Shown: piece by piece, positions 15,007-22,846 of the stretch | Numbering within the stretch: position 1 is the stretch's first letter | Layout of the letters: every line of letters starts with the position of its first letter | From: an uncultured Flavobacteriaceae bacterium | GTDB taxonomy: Bacteria; Bacteroidota; Bacteroidia; Flavobacteriales; Flavobacteriaceae | DNA: 28,752 nt | Reading direction: 5' to 3' | Assembly (NCBI GenBank): GCA_938018045.1 | Contig: CALIIP010000188.1 | Coordinates: 1-28,752, forward strand | Notes under the pieces: model-generated | Seen by the model: the letters and a program-made list of their open reading frames with translations, nothing else | Database searches by the model: none | Told to the model about the DNA's origin: nothing | Program-made: the position numbers and the translations under genes

Positions 15007-15880
15007 ACTTTTTATGATTTAGTTATTTATAAAAAATCAAACAAAACAAAAATTTTAGTGAATTAAGTTTTTTAACAAAAATTTTATTCTATTTAATATT
15101 TCATTGATTTTCAATAATTTACAATATCAATACTATAAAATATCATATTTTTAAAAAAGTGTTTTGAATGTTTTTTTGAAGAAATTTTAGGTTGCTTTTC
15201 TTATATACTTAAATACCAACATTCTAACAAAATTAAAAAATAATTGGAATCATAGCTTATTTTAAAAAAAAGGCATATTTAACTAAATTTTGATGAGAAC
15301 TGCAGTTTTATTTTGAAACAAAAAAGTGAAAAATATCAGGTTTTTTTTAAATTTTTATGTGGTGCAGATAGCTAAATTTACATATATACTATAAATTACT
15401 CTATTAACTTTTGAAAACAAGTAGCTTTTTTAGCATTTACTCTCACTTAATTTTTATCATTTTAATTTAATATTTATGGTTGTTTTGCTAATATTTAAAT
15501 CTAAGAACAAACATCAAAAAATAATTATGTTTAATTAATTTAGATCGTAAGTAGAAATATACTAGACTTTCAATGTAAACTTTTTCCAAAAATTACTATA
15601 AAAACTTGTTGTTTCTATCAATACTTTTTGTGTTTCAGAATTGAAATTTATTCCATTTTCTAATCATCGTTGAAGTGAATTCTTTAGAGTGTTGCTTGAG
15701 ATTGTATATCTATATTAAAAAAATGTAAAACTAAAACTTAAAAGCATAAGAATTATAGTTAAACTAATTAAAATAAGAGTGATTTAAGTTTTTTCAAAGT
15801 TAACTACTATTGTTCTTTTTAAATAAAAGTAAATAGTTTTATTGTATACAAATTGATAAAGTCGGGAATATATTGGAGTT
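15007..15880. other. Long AT-rich stretch without genes
   Basis: About 870 bp of very AT-rich DNA separate the island genes from the tRNA-Leu terminator. I found no convincing open frame, RNA gene or repeat. On the minus strand, 15699-15570 reads as 43 codons with one internal TGA (TLKNSLQR, stop, LENGINFNSETQKVLIETTS) and could be the eroded tail of a former gene, but this is weak. The stretch may be a decayed island end where an integrase gene once lay. Confidence 0.5.
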
Positions 15881-15924
15881 AAAAATAAATAAATCGCTGA
15901 AAATCAAAAGATTAACAGCGATTT
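15881..15924 (-). terminator. Intrinsic terminator of tRNA-Leu
   Basis: AAATCGCTG (15891-15899) pairs with CAGCGATTT (15916-15924), a 9-bp stem. On the minus strand it is followed by ATTTATTTTT (15890-15881). It starts 4 nt beyond the tRNA 3' end and is a textbook intrinsic terminator. Confidence 0.8.
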
Positions 15925-15927
15925 CTG

Positions 15928-16009
15928 TACAGGCGGAGAGACTCGAACTCTCACACCGCAAGGCACTAGATCCTAAGTCTAGCGTGTCTACCAATTCCAC
16001 CACGCCTGC
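15928..16009 (-). tRNA. tRNA-Leu (anticodon UAG)
   Basis: On the minus strand the gene starts GCAGGCG and ends CGCCTGT plus discriminator A, forming the 7-bp acceptor stem with one G-U pair. The anticodon arm CTAGA-CUUAGGA-UCTAG gives anticodon UAG. The D-loop region GGAATTGGTAGACAC, the variable arm around TGCCTTGCGGTGT and the T arm GAGAG-TTCGAGT-CTCTC are all present; the long variable arm fits a class II leucine tRNA. CCA is not encoded (CA does not follow the discriminator). It is flanked by its own promoter and terminator. Its 3' end points toward the mobile island. Confidence 0.95.
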
Positions 16010-16031
16010 AATTACCAAATAATTTGGGGTG

Positions 16032-16061
16032 CAAATATAAACAATCCTCAGAAATTCCAAA
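16032..16061 (-). promoter_or_regulatory. Promoter of tRNA-Leu
   Basis: On the minus strand TTTG (16061-16058) and TATATTTG (16039-16032) are separated by 18 nt, close to the Bacteroidota consensus. The expected start is about 10-15 nt before the tRNA 5' end at 16009. Confidence 0.65.
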
Positions 16062-16082
16062 GAAGTTCTTGAGTATTTTTAG

Positions 16083-16090
16083 TATTTTTG
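16083..16090 (+). promoter_or_regulatory. Candidate -7 element for the M20 dipeptidase gene
   Basis: TATTTTTG fits TAnnTTTG, 20 nt before the ATG at 16111; no clear TTTG at -33. It supports the start at 16111 rather than an upstream ATG at 16024, which would lie inside the tRNA promoter region. Confidence 0.4.
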
Positions 16091-16110
16091 GTTTTATAAA
16101 AATTTTACTC

Positions 16111-17499
16111 ATGAAAAACTTAAAGTCATACATAGACCAACACAAAAATCGTTTTATTGACGAACTTGTAGAATTACTTAAAATACCGTCAGTAAGTGCA
16201 GATGCAGCTTATAAAAATGATGTGTTAAAAACTGCCGATGCAGTAAAATCATCACTTGAAAAAGCAGGATGTGACAAAGTAGAGATTTGTGAAACTCCAG
16301 GATATCCAATTGTATATGCAGAGAAAATAATTGACCCCAAACTGCCAACTATTTTAGTATATGGCCACTATGATGTACAGCCTGCAGATCCACTTGAATT
16401 ATGGGATTCACCTCCTTTTGAACCAATCATAAAAAAAACAGAAATCCATCCTGAAGGAGCGATTTTTGCTCGTGGTGCTTGTGATGATAAAGGACAAATG
16501 TATATGCACGTTAAAGCAATGGAATTTATGACTTCAACCAATCAATTGCCTTGTAATGTAAAGTTTATGATTGAAGGAGAAGAGGAAGTTGGTTCAGAAA
16601 GTTTAAGTTGGTATGTAAAACAAAATCAGGAAAAACTAGCCAACGATATTATTTTAATTTCTGATACAGGAATGATCGCAAATGACATACCGTCAATTAC
16701 AACTGGTTTACGCGGCTTGAGTTATTTAGAAGTTGAAGTTACAGGTCCAAATCGTGATTTACACTCAGGATTGTATGGTGGTGCTGTTGCAAATCCTATT
16801 AATATTTTAACAAAAATGATTGCTTCATTACACGATAAAAATAATCACATTACAATACCTGGTTTTTATGACAAGGTAGAAAACTTATCTACTGATGAAA
16901 GAGCAGAAATGGCAAAAGCGCCATTCTCTTTAGAAAATTATAAGAAAGCATTAGATATTGATGAAGTATATGGCGAAAAAGGATATTCTACCAACGAACG
17001 TAATTCAATCCGTCCGACATTAGATGTTAACGGAATTTGGGGAGGATATATTGGCGAAGGAGCAAAAACGGTAATTGCCTCTCAAGCATTTGCAAAAATT
17101 TCTATGCGATTGGTTCCAAATCAAGATTGGGAAGAGATAACTGAGTTGTTTAAGAACCATTTTGAAAGCATTGCTCCAAAATCGGTAACTGTAAAAGTGA
17201 CACCTCATCATGGAGGTCAAGGTTATGTAACACCTATCGATACAATTGGTTACAAAGCCGCTTCAAAAGCATACGAAAGTACATTTGGTAAAACACCTAT
17301 TCCTCAACGAAGTGGTGGGTCTATACCTATTGTTGCACTTTTTGAGCAGGAATTAAAAAGCAAAACTATTTTAATGGGATTTGGATTAAACAGTGATGCA
17401 ATTCACTCACCAAACGAACATTTTGGTATTTTTAATTATTTAAGAGGGATTGAAACAATACCTATGTTTTACAAGTATTTTACAGAAATGAATTCTTAA
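16111..17499 (+). CDS. M20-family dipeptidase (CNDP/Dug1-like)
   Basis: This 462-residue cytosolic di-zinc exopeptidase probably hydrolyses dipeptides. Motifs of the family are complete: YGHYDVQPADP (His86, Asp88), RGACDDKGQ (bridging Asp at 125), IEGEEEVGS (catalytic and metal Glu at 157-158), SDT (Asp185), LHSGLYGG within the dimerisation domain, RSGGSIP, and the C-terminal metal His in IHSPNEHFG. The frame can be read from an ATG at 16024, but those extra residues (MGCKYKQSS...) are not family-like, and the promoter element at 16083-16090 points to ATG 16111. The GNAT gene follows after 3 nt, so they form an operon. Confidence 0.92.
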   Translation: MKNLKSYIDQHKNRFIDELVELLKIPSVSADAAYKNDVLKTADAVKSSLEKAGCDKVEICETPGYPIVYAEKIIDPKLPTILVYGHYDVQPADPLELWDSPPFEPIIKKTEIHPEGAIFARGACDDKGQMYMHVKAMEFMTSTNQLPCNVKFMIEGEEEVGSESLSWYVKQNQEKLANDIILISDTGMIANDIPSITTGLRGLSYLEVEVTGPNRDLHSGLYGGAVANPINILTKMIASLHDKNNHITIPGFYDKVENLSTDERAEMAKAPFSLENYKKALDIDEVYGEKGYSTNERNSIRPTLDVNGIWGGYIGEGAKTVIASQAFAKISMRLVPNQDWEEITELFKNHFESIAPKSVTVKVTPHHGGQGYVTPIDTIGYKAASKAYESTFGKTPIPQRSGGSIPIVALFEQELKSKTILMGFGLNSDAIHSPNEHFGIFNYLRGIETIPMFYKYFTEMNS

Positions 17500-17502
17500 A
17501 TT

Positions 17503-18039
17503 TTGAACCCATATATTTTCACATCAGAAAGATTAGGTTTTAGAAACTGGAAAAGCACTGACCTTGACGTTATGACGACAATCAATGCTGATAAAGATGT
17601 CATGGAACACTTTCCTTCAACGCAAACAAGAAAAGAATCGCAATCTTTTATTGAGAGAATGCAAAAACAATTTGCCGAAAATGACTTTTGCTATTTTGCT
17701 GTTGACATTCTTGAAACCAAAGAACATATTGGTTTTATTGGCTTATCTAAACAAGAATATTATGCAGGATTTGAAACACCATTTGTAGATATTGGTTGGC
17801 GATTAAAGAAAAGCACTTGGAATAATGGCTACGCAACAGAAGGAGCAAAAAGATGTTTAGAATATGCTTTTGAAGTTTTAAAAATAAAAACTGTTTACTC
17901 AATTGCAACCTCAAAAAACGATAAATCTATGCGTGTCATGGAAAAAATAGAAATGAAAAAACACAGTGTTTTTATACACCCATTAATTGCTGATGATAGT
18001 AATTTAAAAGAGTGTGTTGCATATAAAATTGAGTTTTAA
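17503..18039 (+). CDS. GNAT acetyltransferase (RimJ/RimL type)
   Basis: The 178-residue protein matches the Acetyltransf_3 pattern: TSERLGFRNWKSTDLDVM at the N-terminus, then VDIGWRLKKSTWNNGYATEG, with NGYATEG as the acetyl-CoA pyrophosphate loop, and the C-terminal strand SIATSKNDKSMRVMEKIEMK. The substrate is unknown; related enzymes acetylate ribosomal protein N-termini or small molecules. The start is TTG at 17503, since the conserved N-terminal residues have no ATG in front of them. It begins 3 nt after the dipeptidase stop and ends before a hairpin terminator. Confidence 0.88.
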   Translation: MNPYIFTSERLGFRNWKSTDLDVMTTINADKDVMEHFPSTQTRKESQSFIERMQKQFAENDFCYFAVDILETKEHIGFIGLSKQEYYAGFETPFVDIGWRLKKSTWNNGYATEGAKRCLEYAFEVLKIKTVYSIATSKNDKSMRVMEKIEMKKHSVFIHPLIADDSNLKECVAYKIEF

Positions 18040-18052
18040 ATTTTAACCCCAT

Positions 18053-18100
18053 ATTCAGTTTAACCGATAAATTTAATTAAAACTGAATTTATCTTGTTTT
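18053..18100 (+). terminator. Terminator of the dipeptidase-GNAT operon
   Basis: ATTCAGTTT (18053-18061) pairs with AAACTGAAT (18080-18088) across an 18-nt AT-rich loop and is followed by TTATCTTGTTTT. It lies 14 nt after the GNAT stop. Confidence 0.55.
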
Positions 18101-18140
18101 AGTAATCTTTAAAAAACGACACTCTTTCAAATAAATAATA

Positions 18141-18728
18141 ATGAACAAATTAGAAATTCTTGCTTTTGCTTTAAACCAATTTGCTGATTTGACAGTAGAA
18201 GATTTTAATATGTCAACTTCTTTTTGGCATACCAAAGAGTATAAAAAAGGTGACTACTTCAATCAACACAAGAGTGTTTGCAAATATTTAGGATTCATAA
18301 ACGCTGGTACTTTCCGCTCTTTTGTGATCGACAACAAAACGGATGAAGAAAAAAATGTTTTTCTTTATTCAAAAAATCAATTTGTAGTTCCTTTCAAAAG
18401 CTTTATAAATCAAACTCCATGTGACTACCATACTCAAGCAATGACAGATGCTTCAATACATTACATTAATATAAATGATTTACTAACTCTTTATAAACAA
18501 TCCCATAAATGGGAGCGATTTGGCCGTTTAATGGCGCAAATGGCATTTAATGTAACTTTAGAGAGAATGGAAAGTTTTATTTTTAAATCACCTGAAGAAC
18601 GTTATTTGGATTTAATAAAAGATCATCCTGATATTTTCAATAATATACCATTGTATCATATTTCTTCCTATTTGGGTATACAAGGTCCTTCACTAAGTAG
18701 AATCAGAAAACGAATTTCAGAAAAGTAA
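18141..18728 (+). CDS. Crp/Fnr-family transcriptional regulator
   Basis: The 195-residue protein has a cyclic-nucleotide-binding-type beta-barrel (about 25-115, with KKGDYFNQHKSVCKYLGFINAGTFRSF) and a C-terminal winged HTH (about 150-193, FNNIPLYHISSYLGIQGPSLSRIRKRI). Bacteroidota members of this group often lack the residues for cAMP binding, and no such cluster is evident here, so the effector is unknown. No Fnr-type iron-sulphur cysteines are present. The hydrolase gene follows 70 nt downstream in the same direction and may be its target or operon partner. Confidence 0.87.
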   Translation: MNKLEILAFALNQFADLTVEDFNMSTSFWHTKEYKKGDYFNQHKSVCKYLGFINAGTFRSFVIDNKTDEEKNVFLYSKNQFVVPFKSFINQTPCDYHTQAMTDASIHYININDLLTLYKQSHKWERFGRLMAQMAFNVTLERMESFIFKSPEERYLDLIKDHPDIFNNIPLYHISSYLGIQGPSLSRIRKRISEK

Positions 18729-18798
18729 TACGATTTTAACTTGGGTTAAAATTTTACAGAACAATTAGTTGGACATTTGGAGAAATAAAAACTCAAAA

Positions 18799-19590
18799 AT
18801 GAAATCAACAAAAACAATCATATTTATTCACGGATTATGGATGCACACATCATCTTGGGGACAATGGATGGAATATTTTAATGAACAAGGTTATAAAACA
18901 CTTAACCCATCTTGGCCAGGAGATTCAGACACAGTTGCTGAATGCCGTTCAAATCCAGAAACTATTGCAAATAGAGGTGTTGCAGAAATTGTAGATAGTT
19001 ATGCGAAAATTATAGCAACACTTCCAGAACCACCAATTGTGATTGGGCATTCATTTGGAGGATTAATTGCACAAATTCTATTAGGACAAAATTTGGCAAG
19101 TGGTTGTATTGCTATTAATCCTGCACCAATGAAAGGAGTATGGCAACTTCCATTATCAGTACTAAAAGCATCTTTACCTGTTCTTGGAAATCCATTTAAC
19201 TTCAAAAAAGCCAATTCACTTACTTTTAAACAATTTTGTTATGGATTTGCAAATGCAATTTCAGAAAAAGAAGCAAGAGAACTTTATGAACTTTGGACTA
19301 TTCCCGCACCATGCAAACCACTTTTTCAAGCTGCGACTGCAAGTTTTGCAGGTTCAGAAACAAAAGTAAATACCGAGAACACTAAACGTGGACCTCTATT
19401 AATTACTGGAGGTGAAAAAGACAATCAAGCTCCACCAATATTAGGGAAAGCATCAATAAAGAAGTATAACAAATCTGTAATTTCAGATTTTAAACTATTC
19501 GAAGATCGCGGCCACTCAATTGCTATAGACAAAGGCTGGAAAGATGTTGCGGAATACTCACTTACTTGGCTTAAAAAGAACGGGCTTTAA
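18799..19590 (+). CDS. Alpha/beta hydrolase
   Basis: This 263-residue cytosolic protein has the complete catalytic layout of alpha/beta-fold hydrolases: oxyanion region FIHGLWMHTSSW (9-20), nucleophile elbow GHSFGG (Ser85), acid region LLITGGEKDNQAPP, and the catalytic His in EDRGHSIAIDKGW near the C-terminus. The substrate cannot be predicted; esterase or lipase-like activity is likely. ATG 18799 is chosen over an in-frame TTG at 18769, because the upstream residues (MDIWRNKNSK) are not family-like. It follows the Crp/Fnr-type gene closely. Confidence 0.88.
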   Translation: MKSTKTIIFIHGLWMHTSSWGQWMEYFNEQGYKTLNPSWPGDSDTVAECRSNPETIANRGVAEIVDSYAKIIATLPEPPIVIGHSFGGLIAQILLGQNLASGCIAINPAPMKGVWQLPLSVLKASLPVLGNPFNFKKANSLTFKQFCYGFANAISEKEARELYELWTIPAPCKPLFQAATASFAGSETKVNTENTKRGPLLITGGEKDNQAPPILGKASIKKYNKSVISDFKLFEDRGHSIAIDKGWKDVAEYSLTWLKKNGL

Positions 19591-19615
19591 AATAGATCAA
19601 AAAATTTCTCGGCAC

Positions 19616-19653
19616 TATATTTGATATTTATAATTTTCTTAACTTCTGTTAAG
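19616..19653 (+). promoter_or_regulatory. Candidate promoter and leader dyad of the secreted unknown gene
   Basis: TATATTTG (19616-19623) fits the -7 consensus, without a clear -33. Downstream, CTTAAC/GTTAAG (19638-19653, loop TTCT) forms a short inverted repeat in the presumed 5' leader, 28 nt before the ATG. It may be an operator or an RNA hairpin. Confidence 0.35.
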
Positions 19654-19681
19654 TTAAAAAATAATATTTTCGCAGAGAATT

Positions 19682-20344
19682 ATGATATCAAGACTTATAA
19701 AAATTACTTTTTTCAGTTGCTTTCTATTAAGCAGTCTATCACTGTTTTCTCAAATAGATAACAATAGTAGTGGTGCAATAACTACGCTAGAAATTCCGCC
19801 AGATATAGAAGTTGAAAAGCATGAGTTTAACGATCCTAGAACTTCGAATGAGGAATCAAAAGAAGATGCCATCAAAAAAATTCTAAAAAAGCAACTTGAT
19901 GACGAGAAAAAGAATATTCCAAGACACGACGGAATCATAACTCCCGAAGAATTACACAAACATAAAGTTGCAAAACAAAGAAGTGAAATCAAGAAAGAAT
20001 ATACAAAAATTGATAAAAATTTAGGCGGATTTGTAACTAAGTCAAAAAGTGCAATAATTGTTTGTCGTGACTTTCAATATCCTGATGGTGATGAAGTTAC
20101 TATTTATTTAAATGATGTTGCTGTCGTTAGAAATGTTGTTCTAACAGGTTCATTTCAGCAGTTTAAATTGCCACTAGTTGAAGGCTTAAATGTAATTTCA
20201 TTTAAGGCATTAAATCAAGGTTCCTCTGGACCAAATACTGCAGGATTTATGATTTTTGATGACAACGCAGAAGTGATTTCTGAAAACGAATGGTTGTTAG
20301 CTACTGGTGCAAAAGCGACTTTATCGATTGCAAGAATAAAATAA
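19682..20344 (+). CDS. Secreted protein of unknown function
   Basis: The 220-residue precursor has a Sec signal peptide ending in LSLFSQ (about residue 24). A highly charged helical segment (about 50-115, rich in Lys and Glu) leads to a beta-rich C-terminal domain (about 118-218, with VTIYLNDVAVVRNVVLTGSF and GLNVISFKALNQGSSGPNTA) that looks like a small beta-sandwich. No lipobox, no T9SS sorting domain and no enzyme motif are present. It is probably periplasmic. It stands alone between a hydrolase gene and the convergent PhnA-like gene. Confidence 0.7.
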   Translation: MISRLIKITFFSCFLLSSLSLFSQIDNNSSGAITTLEIPPDIEVEKHEFNDPRTSNEESKEDAIKKILKKQLDDEKKNIPRHDGIITPEELHKHKVAKQRSEIKKEYTKIDKNLGGFVTKSKSAIIVCRDFQYPDGDEVTIYLNDVAVVRNVVLTGSFQQFKLPLVEGLNVISFKALNQGSSGPNTAGFMIFDDNAEVISENEWLLATGAKATLSIARIK

Positions 20345-20365
20345 TCTATTTCTTTGTTCCTTTGG

Positions 20366-20386
20366 ATTCCGTATCAAGTACGGAAT
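20366..20386. repeat. REP-like palindrome between convergent genes
   Basis: ATTCCGTA-TCAAG-TACGGAAT is an 8-bp perfect stem with a 5-nt loop, much more GC-rich than its surroundings. It lies between the stops at 20344 and 20396 and could terminate both transcripts, although no T-run follows on either strand. Its form (GGATTCC...TCAAG...GGAATGA) recalls palindromic repeats of the CATTCCG/CGGAATG type seen in many bacterial genomes. Only one copy is in the window. Confidence 0.45.
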
Positions 20387-20395
20387 GATTAAGCC

Positions 20396-20974
20396 TTACA
20401 ACTTCTTAACATACTTAGTTATAATCACAATTTGAGTAGGACCAACTTTACCTTCAATAAACTCAGCATTATCTTGATCTAATGAAATTCTACGTACCGC
20501 AGTTCCTTGTTTTGCAACCAAACTAGAACCTTTTACTTTCAAGTCTTTTACCAAAACTACAGAATCTCCTGCCTGTAAAATTGTTCCATTTACATCTCTA
20601 TGAATTATTTTTTCGCTCTCATCAAGACCTTCTCCTGTTGCCTTTGCAAATCGCAATACATCATCTTCTAGATACAACATATCCAATAAATCTTGAGGCC
20701 ATCCTTCTTTCTTTAAACGAGAAAGCATACGCCAAGCAATAACTTTTACAGATTGATACTCGCTCCACATACTATCATTTAAACAACGCCAATGATTAGA
20801 ATCTGTTGTTTCAGGATTCTCAATTTGACCAATACATGTCTCACAAGCCAACAAACTTCCATCAAGTCCTCCTGTAGAAGTAGGTTTCGGTTCATAAATA
20901 CTTAAACCATCTTTTGATGCACATATTTCGCATTGATTCCCACTACGTGCTTGTAAATCTTCAAGTAAACTCAT
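20396..20974 (-). CDS. PhnA/YjdM-like zinc-ribbon protein
   Basis: The 192-residue protein has an N-terminal zinc ribbon (CEIC at 15-18, CETC at 44-47), a central helical insert (about 55-120) and the C-terminal PhnA domain (about 125-192: RDVNGTILQAGDSVVLVKDL and VKGSSLVAKQGTAVRRISL, then GPTQIVIITKYVKK). PhnA was named for its place near phosphonate genes in Escherichia coli, but a role in phosphonate breakdown is not established. The insert makes it longer than the roughly 110-residue E. coli protein. A -7 match TAAATTTG (21004-20997) lies upstream. It is convergent with the secreted unknown gene and divergent from the second GNAT gene. Confidence 0.88.
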   Translation of the reverse strand: MSLLEDLQARSGNQCEICASKDGLSIYEPKPTSTGGLDGSLLACETCIGQIENPETTDSNHWRCLNDSMWSEYQSVKVIAWRMLSRLKKEGWPQDLLDMLYLEDDVLRFAKATGEGLDESEKIIHRDVNGTILQAGDSVVLVKDLKVKGSSLVAKQGTAVRRISLDQDNAEFIEGKVGPTQIVIITKYVKKL

Positions 20975-21020
20975 TTAATATTTTTTTTTGGAATTACAAA
21001 TTTACGTTTAATATAACAAG

Positions 21021-21051
21021 TTTGATACTAAATTAAGAATCATTATTTTTG
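21021..21051 (+). promoter_or_regulatory. Consensus promoter directly abutting the second GNAT gene
   Basis: TTTG (21021-21024), a 19-nt spacer and TATTTTTG (21044-21051) match the Bacteroidota consensus exactly. The ATG at 21056 begins only 5 nt later, so transcription should start at or next to the start codon and give a leaderless mRNA. Confidence 0.65.
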
Positions 21052-21055
21052 TTAG

Positions 21056-21562
21056 ATGAGAATTGAAACAGAAAGACTTATCATATCTGAAATTACAATT
21101 AATGAGGCTTCTTTTTATTACGAATTGGTTAACGATCCAACGTACCTAAAGTTTATTCCTGATAAGGAAATTTATTCTATTTACGATGCAGAGGAGCAAA
21201 TCACAAATAAAATTATTGAAGAATACAAGACACAAGGTTTTGGTTTTTATTTAGTATCTCTAAAGGATAAAACGCCTATCGGAATGTGTGGTTTAATTGA
21301 CAGAGATGGAATAGAAATGCTTGATATTGGCTTTTCTTTTCTAAAAGAATATCGAGGAAAAGGATTCGCATTTGAATCTTCTAAAGCAGTTATTGAGTTT
21401 GCAAAAAACACATTGAAAGTTGATAAAATTGCAGCCATTACGACACTTAACAATATCAAATCTTCCAACCTATTAAAGAGGTTAGGCTTTAAATTTGATA
21501 AAAATATTTTTATTCCAAATGATACTGAAGAATTGAGATTGTTTATTATTGATTTATCATAA
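21056..21562 (+). CDS. GNAT acetyltransferase
   Basis: The 168-residue protein begins with the typical RIETERLIISEITINEASFY and contains DIGFSFLKEYRGKGFAFES, with RGKGFA as the acetyl-CoA loop, and the C-terminal pattern ITTLNNIKSSNLLKRLGFKF. It belongs to the same broad RimJ/RimL-like group as the protein at 17503 but differs enough not to be a recent duplicate. The substrate is unknown. The conserved first residues show that ATG 21056 is the true start, although it lies 5 nt from a strong -7 element. Confidence 0.88.
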   Translation: MRIETERLIISEITINEASFYYELVNDPTYLKFIPDKEIYSIYDAEEQITNKIIEEYKTQGFGFYLVSLKDKTPIGMCGLIDRDGIEMLDIGFSFLKEYRGKGFAFESSKAVIEFAKNTLKVDKIAAITTLNNIKSSNLLKRLGFKFDKNIFIPNDTEELRLFIIDLS

Positions 21563-21631
21563 ATATTATTATTTTAATTACAGATGTAACATTTTGCCTT
21601 TAAGTATCGTTATATAAGAAACATACTTACA

Positions 21632-22735
21632 ATGCTTAAAGAATTTTTCTGGATGTGCTCTGGCGCAGACACCGATATACTTCAAAATAGTTCAAAAGCC
21701 GAGCAAACCAAATTTGCTGGTATTGGCGGAACTGTATTTTTTACGGCTATAATGGCAACAATTGCTGCAAGTTATGCGCTTTATACTGTTTTCGACAATC
21801 TCTATAGTTCTATTTTCTTTGGATTGATTTGGGGATTACTAATCTTCAATCTCGATAGGTTTATAGTTTCAACAATCAAAAAAAGTGATAACAAGTGGAA
21901 CGAAGTAAAACAGGCAATACCTCGAATTATCTTAGCAATTATTATTGCCGTTGTAATTGCAAAACCATTGGAATTAAAGATTTTTGAAAAAGAAATCAAT
22001 CAAGTTTTATTAGAGCAAAAAAACGAATTAACGCTTGCCAATAAAGAACAAATTGCAAATCAATATACTCCAGAAATCATTTCTATTCAAGGTGAAATAA
22101 ATCAATTGAAACAAGAAATTGATTTTAAAGAGCTTGAAGCAAATACTTTATATGAAACTTATATTGCCGAAGCAGAAGGAAGAAAAGGCACAAAACTACT
22201 TGGCAAAGGTCCTGTGTATGAAGAAAAGCGTGAAAAGCATGATGCTACTTTACAAGAACTAGGAACTTTAAAATCAGAAAATAAAGAGAAAATAGCTGCT
22301 AAAGAAACTCAAATTGCAGCATTAGTTTCTCAACAAAAAAATCAAGAGTCTACAACACAGCCAATCATTGATGGTTTTGACGGATTAATGGCAAGAATAA
22401 CTGCATTAAAGACACTTCCTTGGCTTCCATCATTTTTCATATTCCTATTATTTCTTGCAATTGAAACTTCACCAATTTTTGCAAAATTATTATCACCAAA
22501 AGGTGAATATGACTTTAAACTTCAAGATGCAGAGGATGCTGTAAAAGTTTGGGTTACACAAAAAGTAAATCAACGTAAAGAAATGTTGCAAACAGACATA
22601 TCAATCAATGAGAGAGTTTATGCAGACATTTCTGAAGAAGAAGAGTTGTATAATTATAAACGCAAAAAAGCACGCGAATTAATGCAGCAGCAAGCAGATG
22701 CTTTTCATAAAAGCCAGCAAAAAATTATTGGTTAA
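21632..22735 (+). CDS. DUF4407 membrane protein
   Basis: The 367-residue protein fits the DUF4407 family: the opening FFWMCSGADTDIL, a transmembrane pair at about 30-50 and 60-76 (with LLIFNLDRFIVSTIKK between this pair and the next helix), a third helix at about 93-111 ending in AKPLELKIFEKEI, a long coiled coil (about 112-240) and a fourth helix at about 265-285 followed by a charged cytoplasmic tail. Function is not known. It is in a single-gene unit followed by a long hairpin. It has no visible link to its neighbours. Confidence 0.88.
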   Translation: MLKEFFWMCSGADTDILQNSSKAEQTKFAGIGGTVFFTAIMATIAASYALYTVFDNLYSSIFFGLIWGLLIFNLDRFIVSTIKKSDNKWNEVKQAIPRIILAIIIAVVIAKPLELKIFEKEINQVLLEQKNELTLANKEQIANQYTPEIISIQGEINQLKQEIDFKELEANTLYETYIAEAEGRKGTKLLGKGPVYEEKREKHDATLQELGTLKSENKEKIAAKETQIAALVSQQKNQESTTQPIIDGFDGLMARITALKTLPWLPSFFIFLLFLAIETSPIFAKLLSPKGEYDFKLQDAEDAVKVWVTQKVNQRKEMLQTDISINERVYADISEEEELYNYKRKKARELMQQQADAFHKSQQKIIG

Positions 22736-22766
22736 GATGAAATAAATTTAGAATTCATTTATCTAC

Positions 22767-22805
22767 TTTGAGCATATCAAACTTCACAGGTTTGTTATGC
22801 TCAAA
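22767..22805 (+). terminator. Long hairpin after DUF4407 gene
   Basis: TTTGAGCATA (22767-22776) and CAAAC (22778-22782) pair with GTTTG (22790-22794) and TATGCTCAAA (22796-22805): 15 bp with one T-T mismatch and a 7-nt loop. It lies 32 nt after the DUF4407 stop. There is no long T-run after it, so termination is likely but not certain. Its right arm contains the -33 element of the next gene. Confidence 0.55.
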
Positions 22806-22821
22806 ATAAATATTACCTTTA
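22791..22821 (+). promoter_or_regulatory. Candidate promoter of the amidohydrolase gene
   Basis: TTTG (22791-22794), a 19-nt spacer and TACCTTTA (22814-22821) match the consensus except for the last base. It would start transcription about 20 nt before the ATG at 22847. It overlaps the hairpin that closes the previous transcript. Confidence 0.45.
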
Positions 22822-22846
22822 CAAAGAATCATCTAAATTTTTAAAA

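Noticed and set aside
15906..15914. Short match AAGATTAA shared with the 10435-10442 junction, considered as island attachment repeat
   Set aside because: Eight bases of AT-rich sequence are expected by chance; flanks do not match.
15839..16060. Open frame on the minus strand across the tRNA gene
   Set aside because: It is a chance frame over tRNA-Leu, its promoter and terminator; the RNA gene explains the sequence.
16024..16110. Upstream ATG extension of the M20 dipeptidase
   Set aside because: The extra residues are not family-like and overlap the tRNA promoter; a -7 element at 16083-16090 supports ATG 16111.
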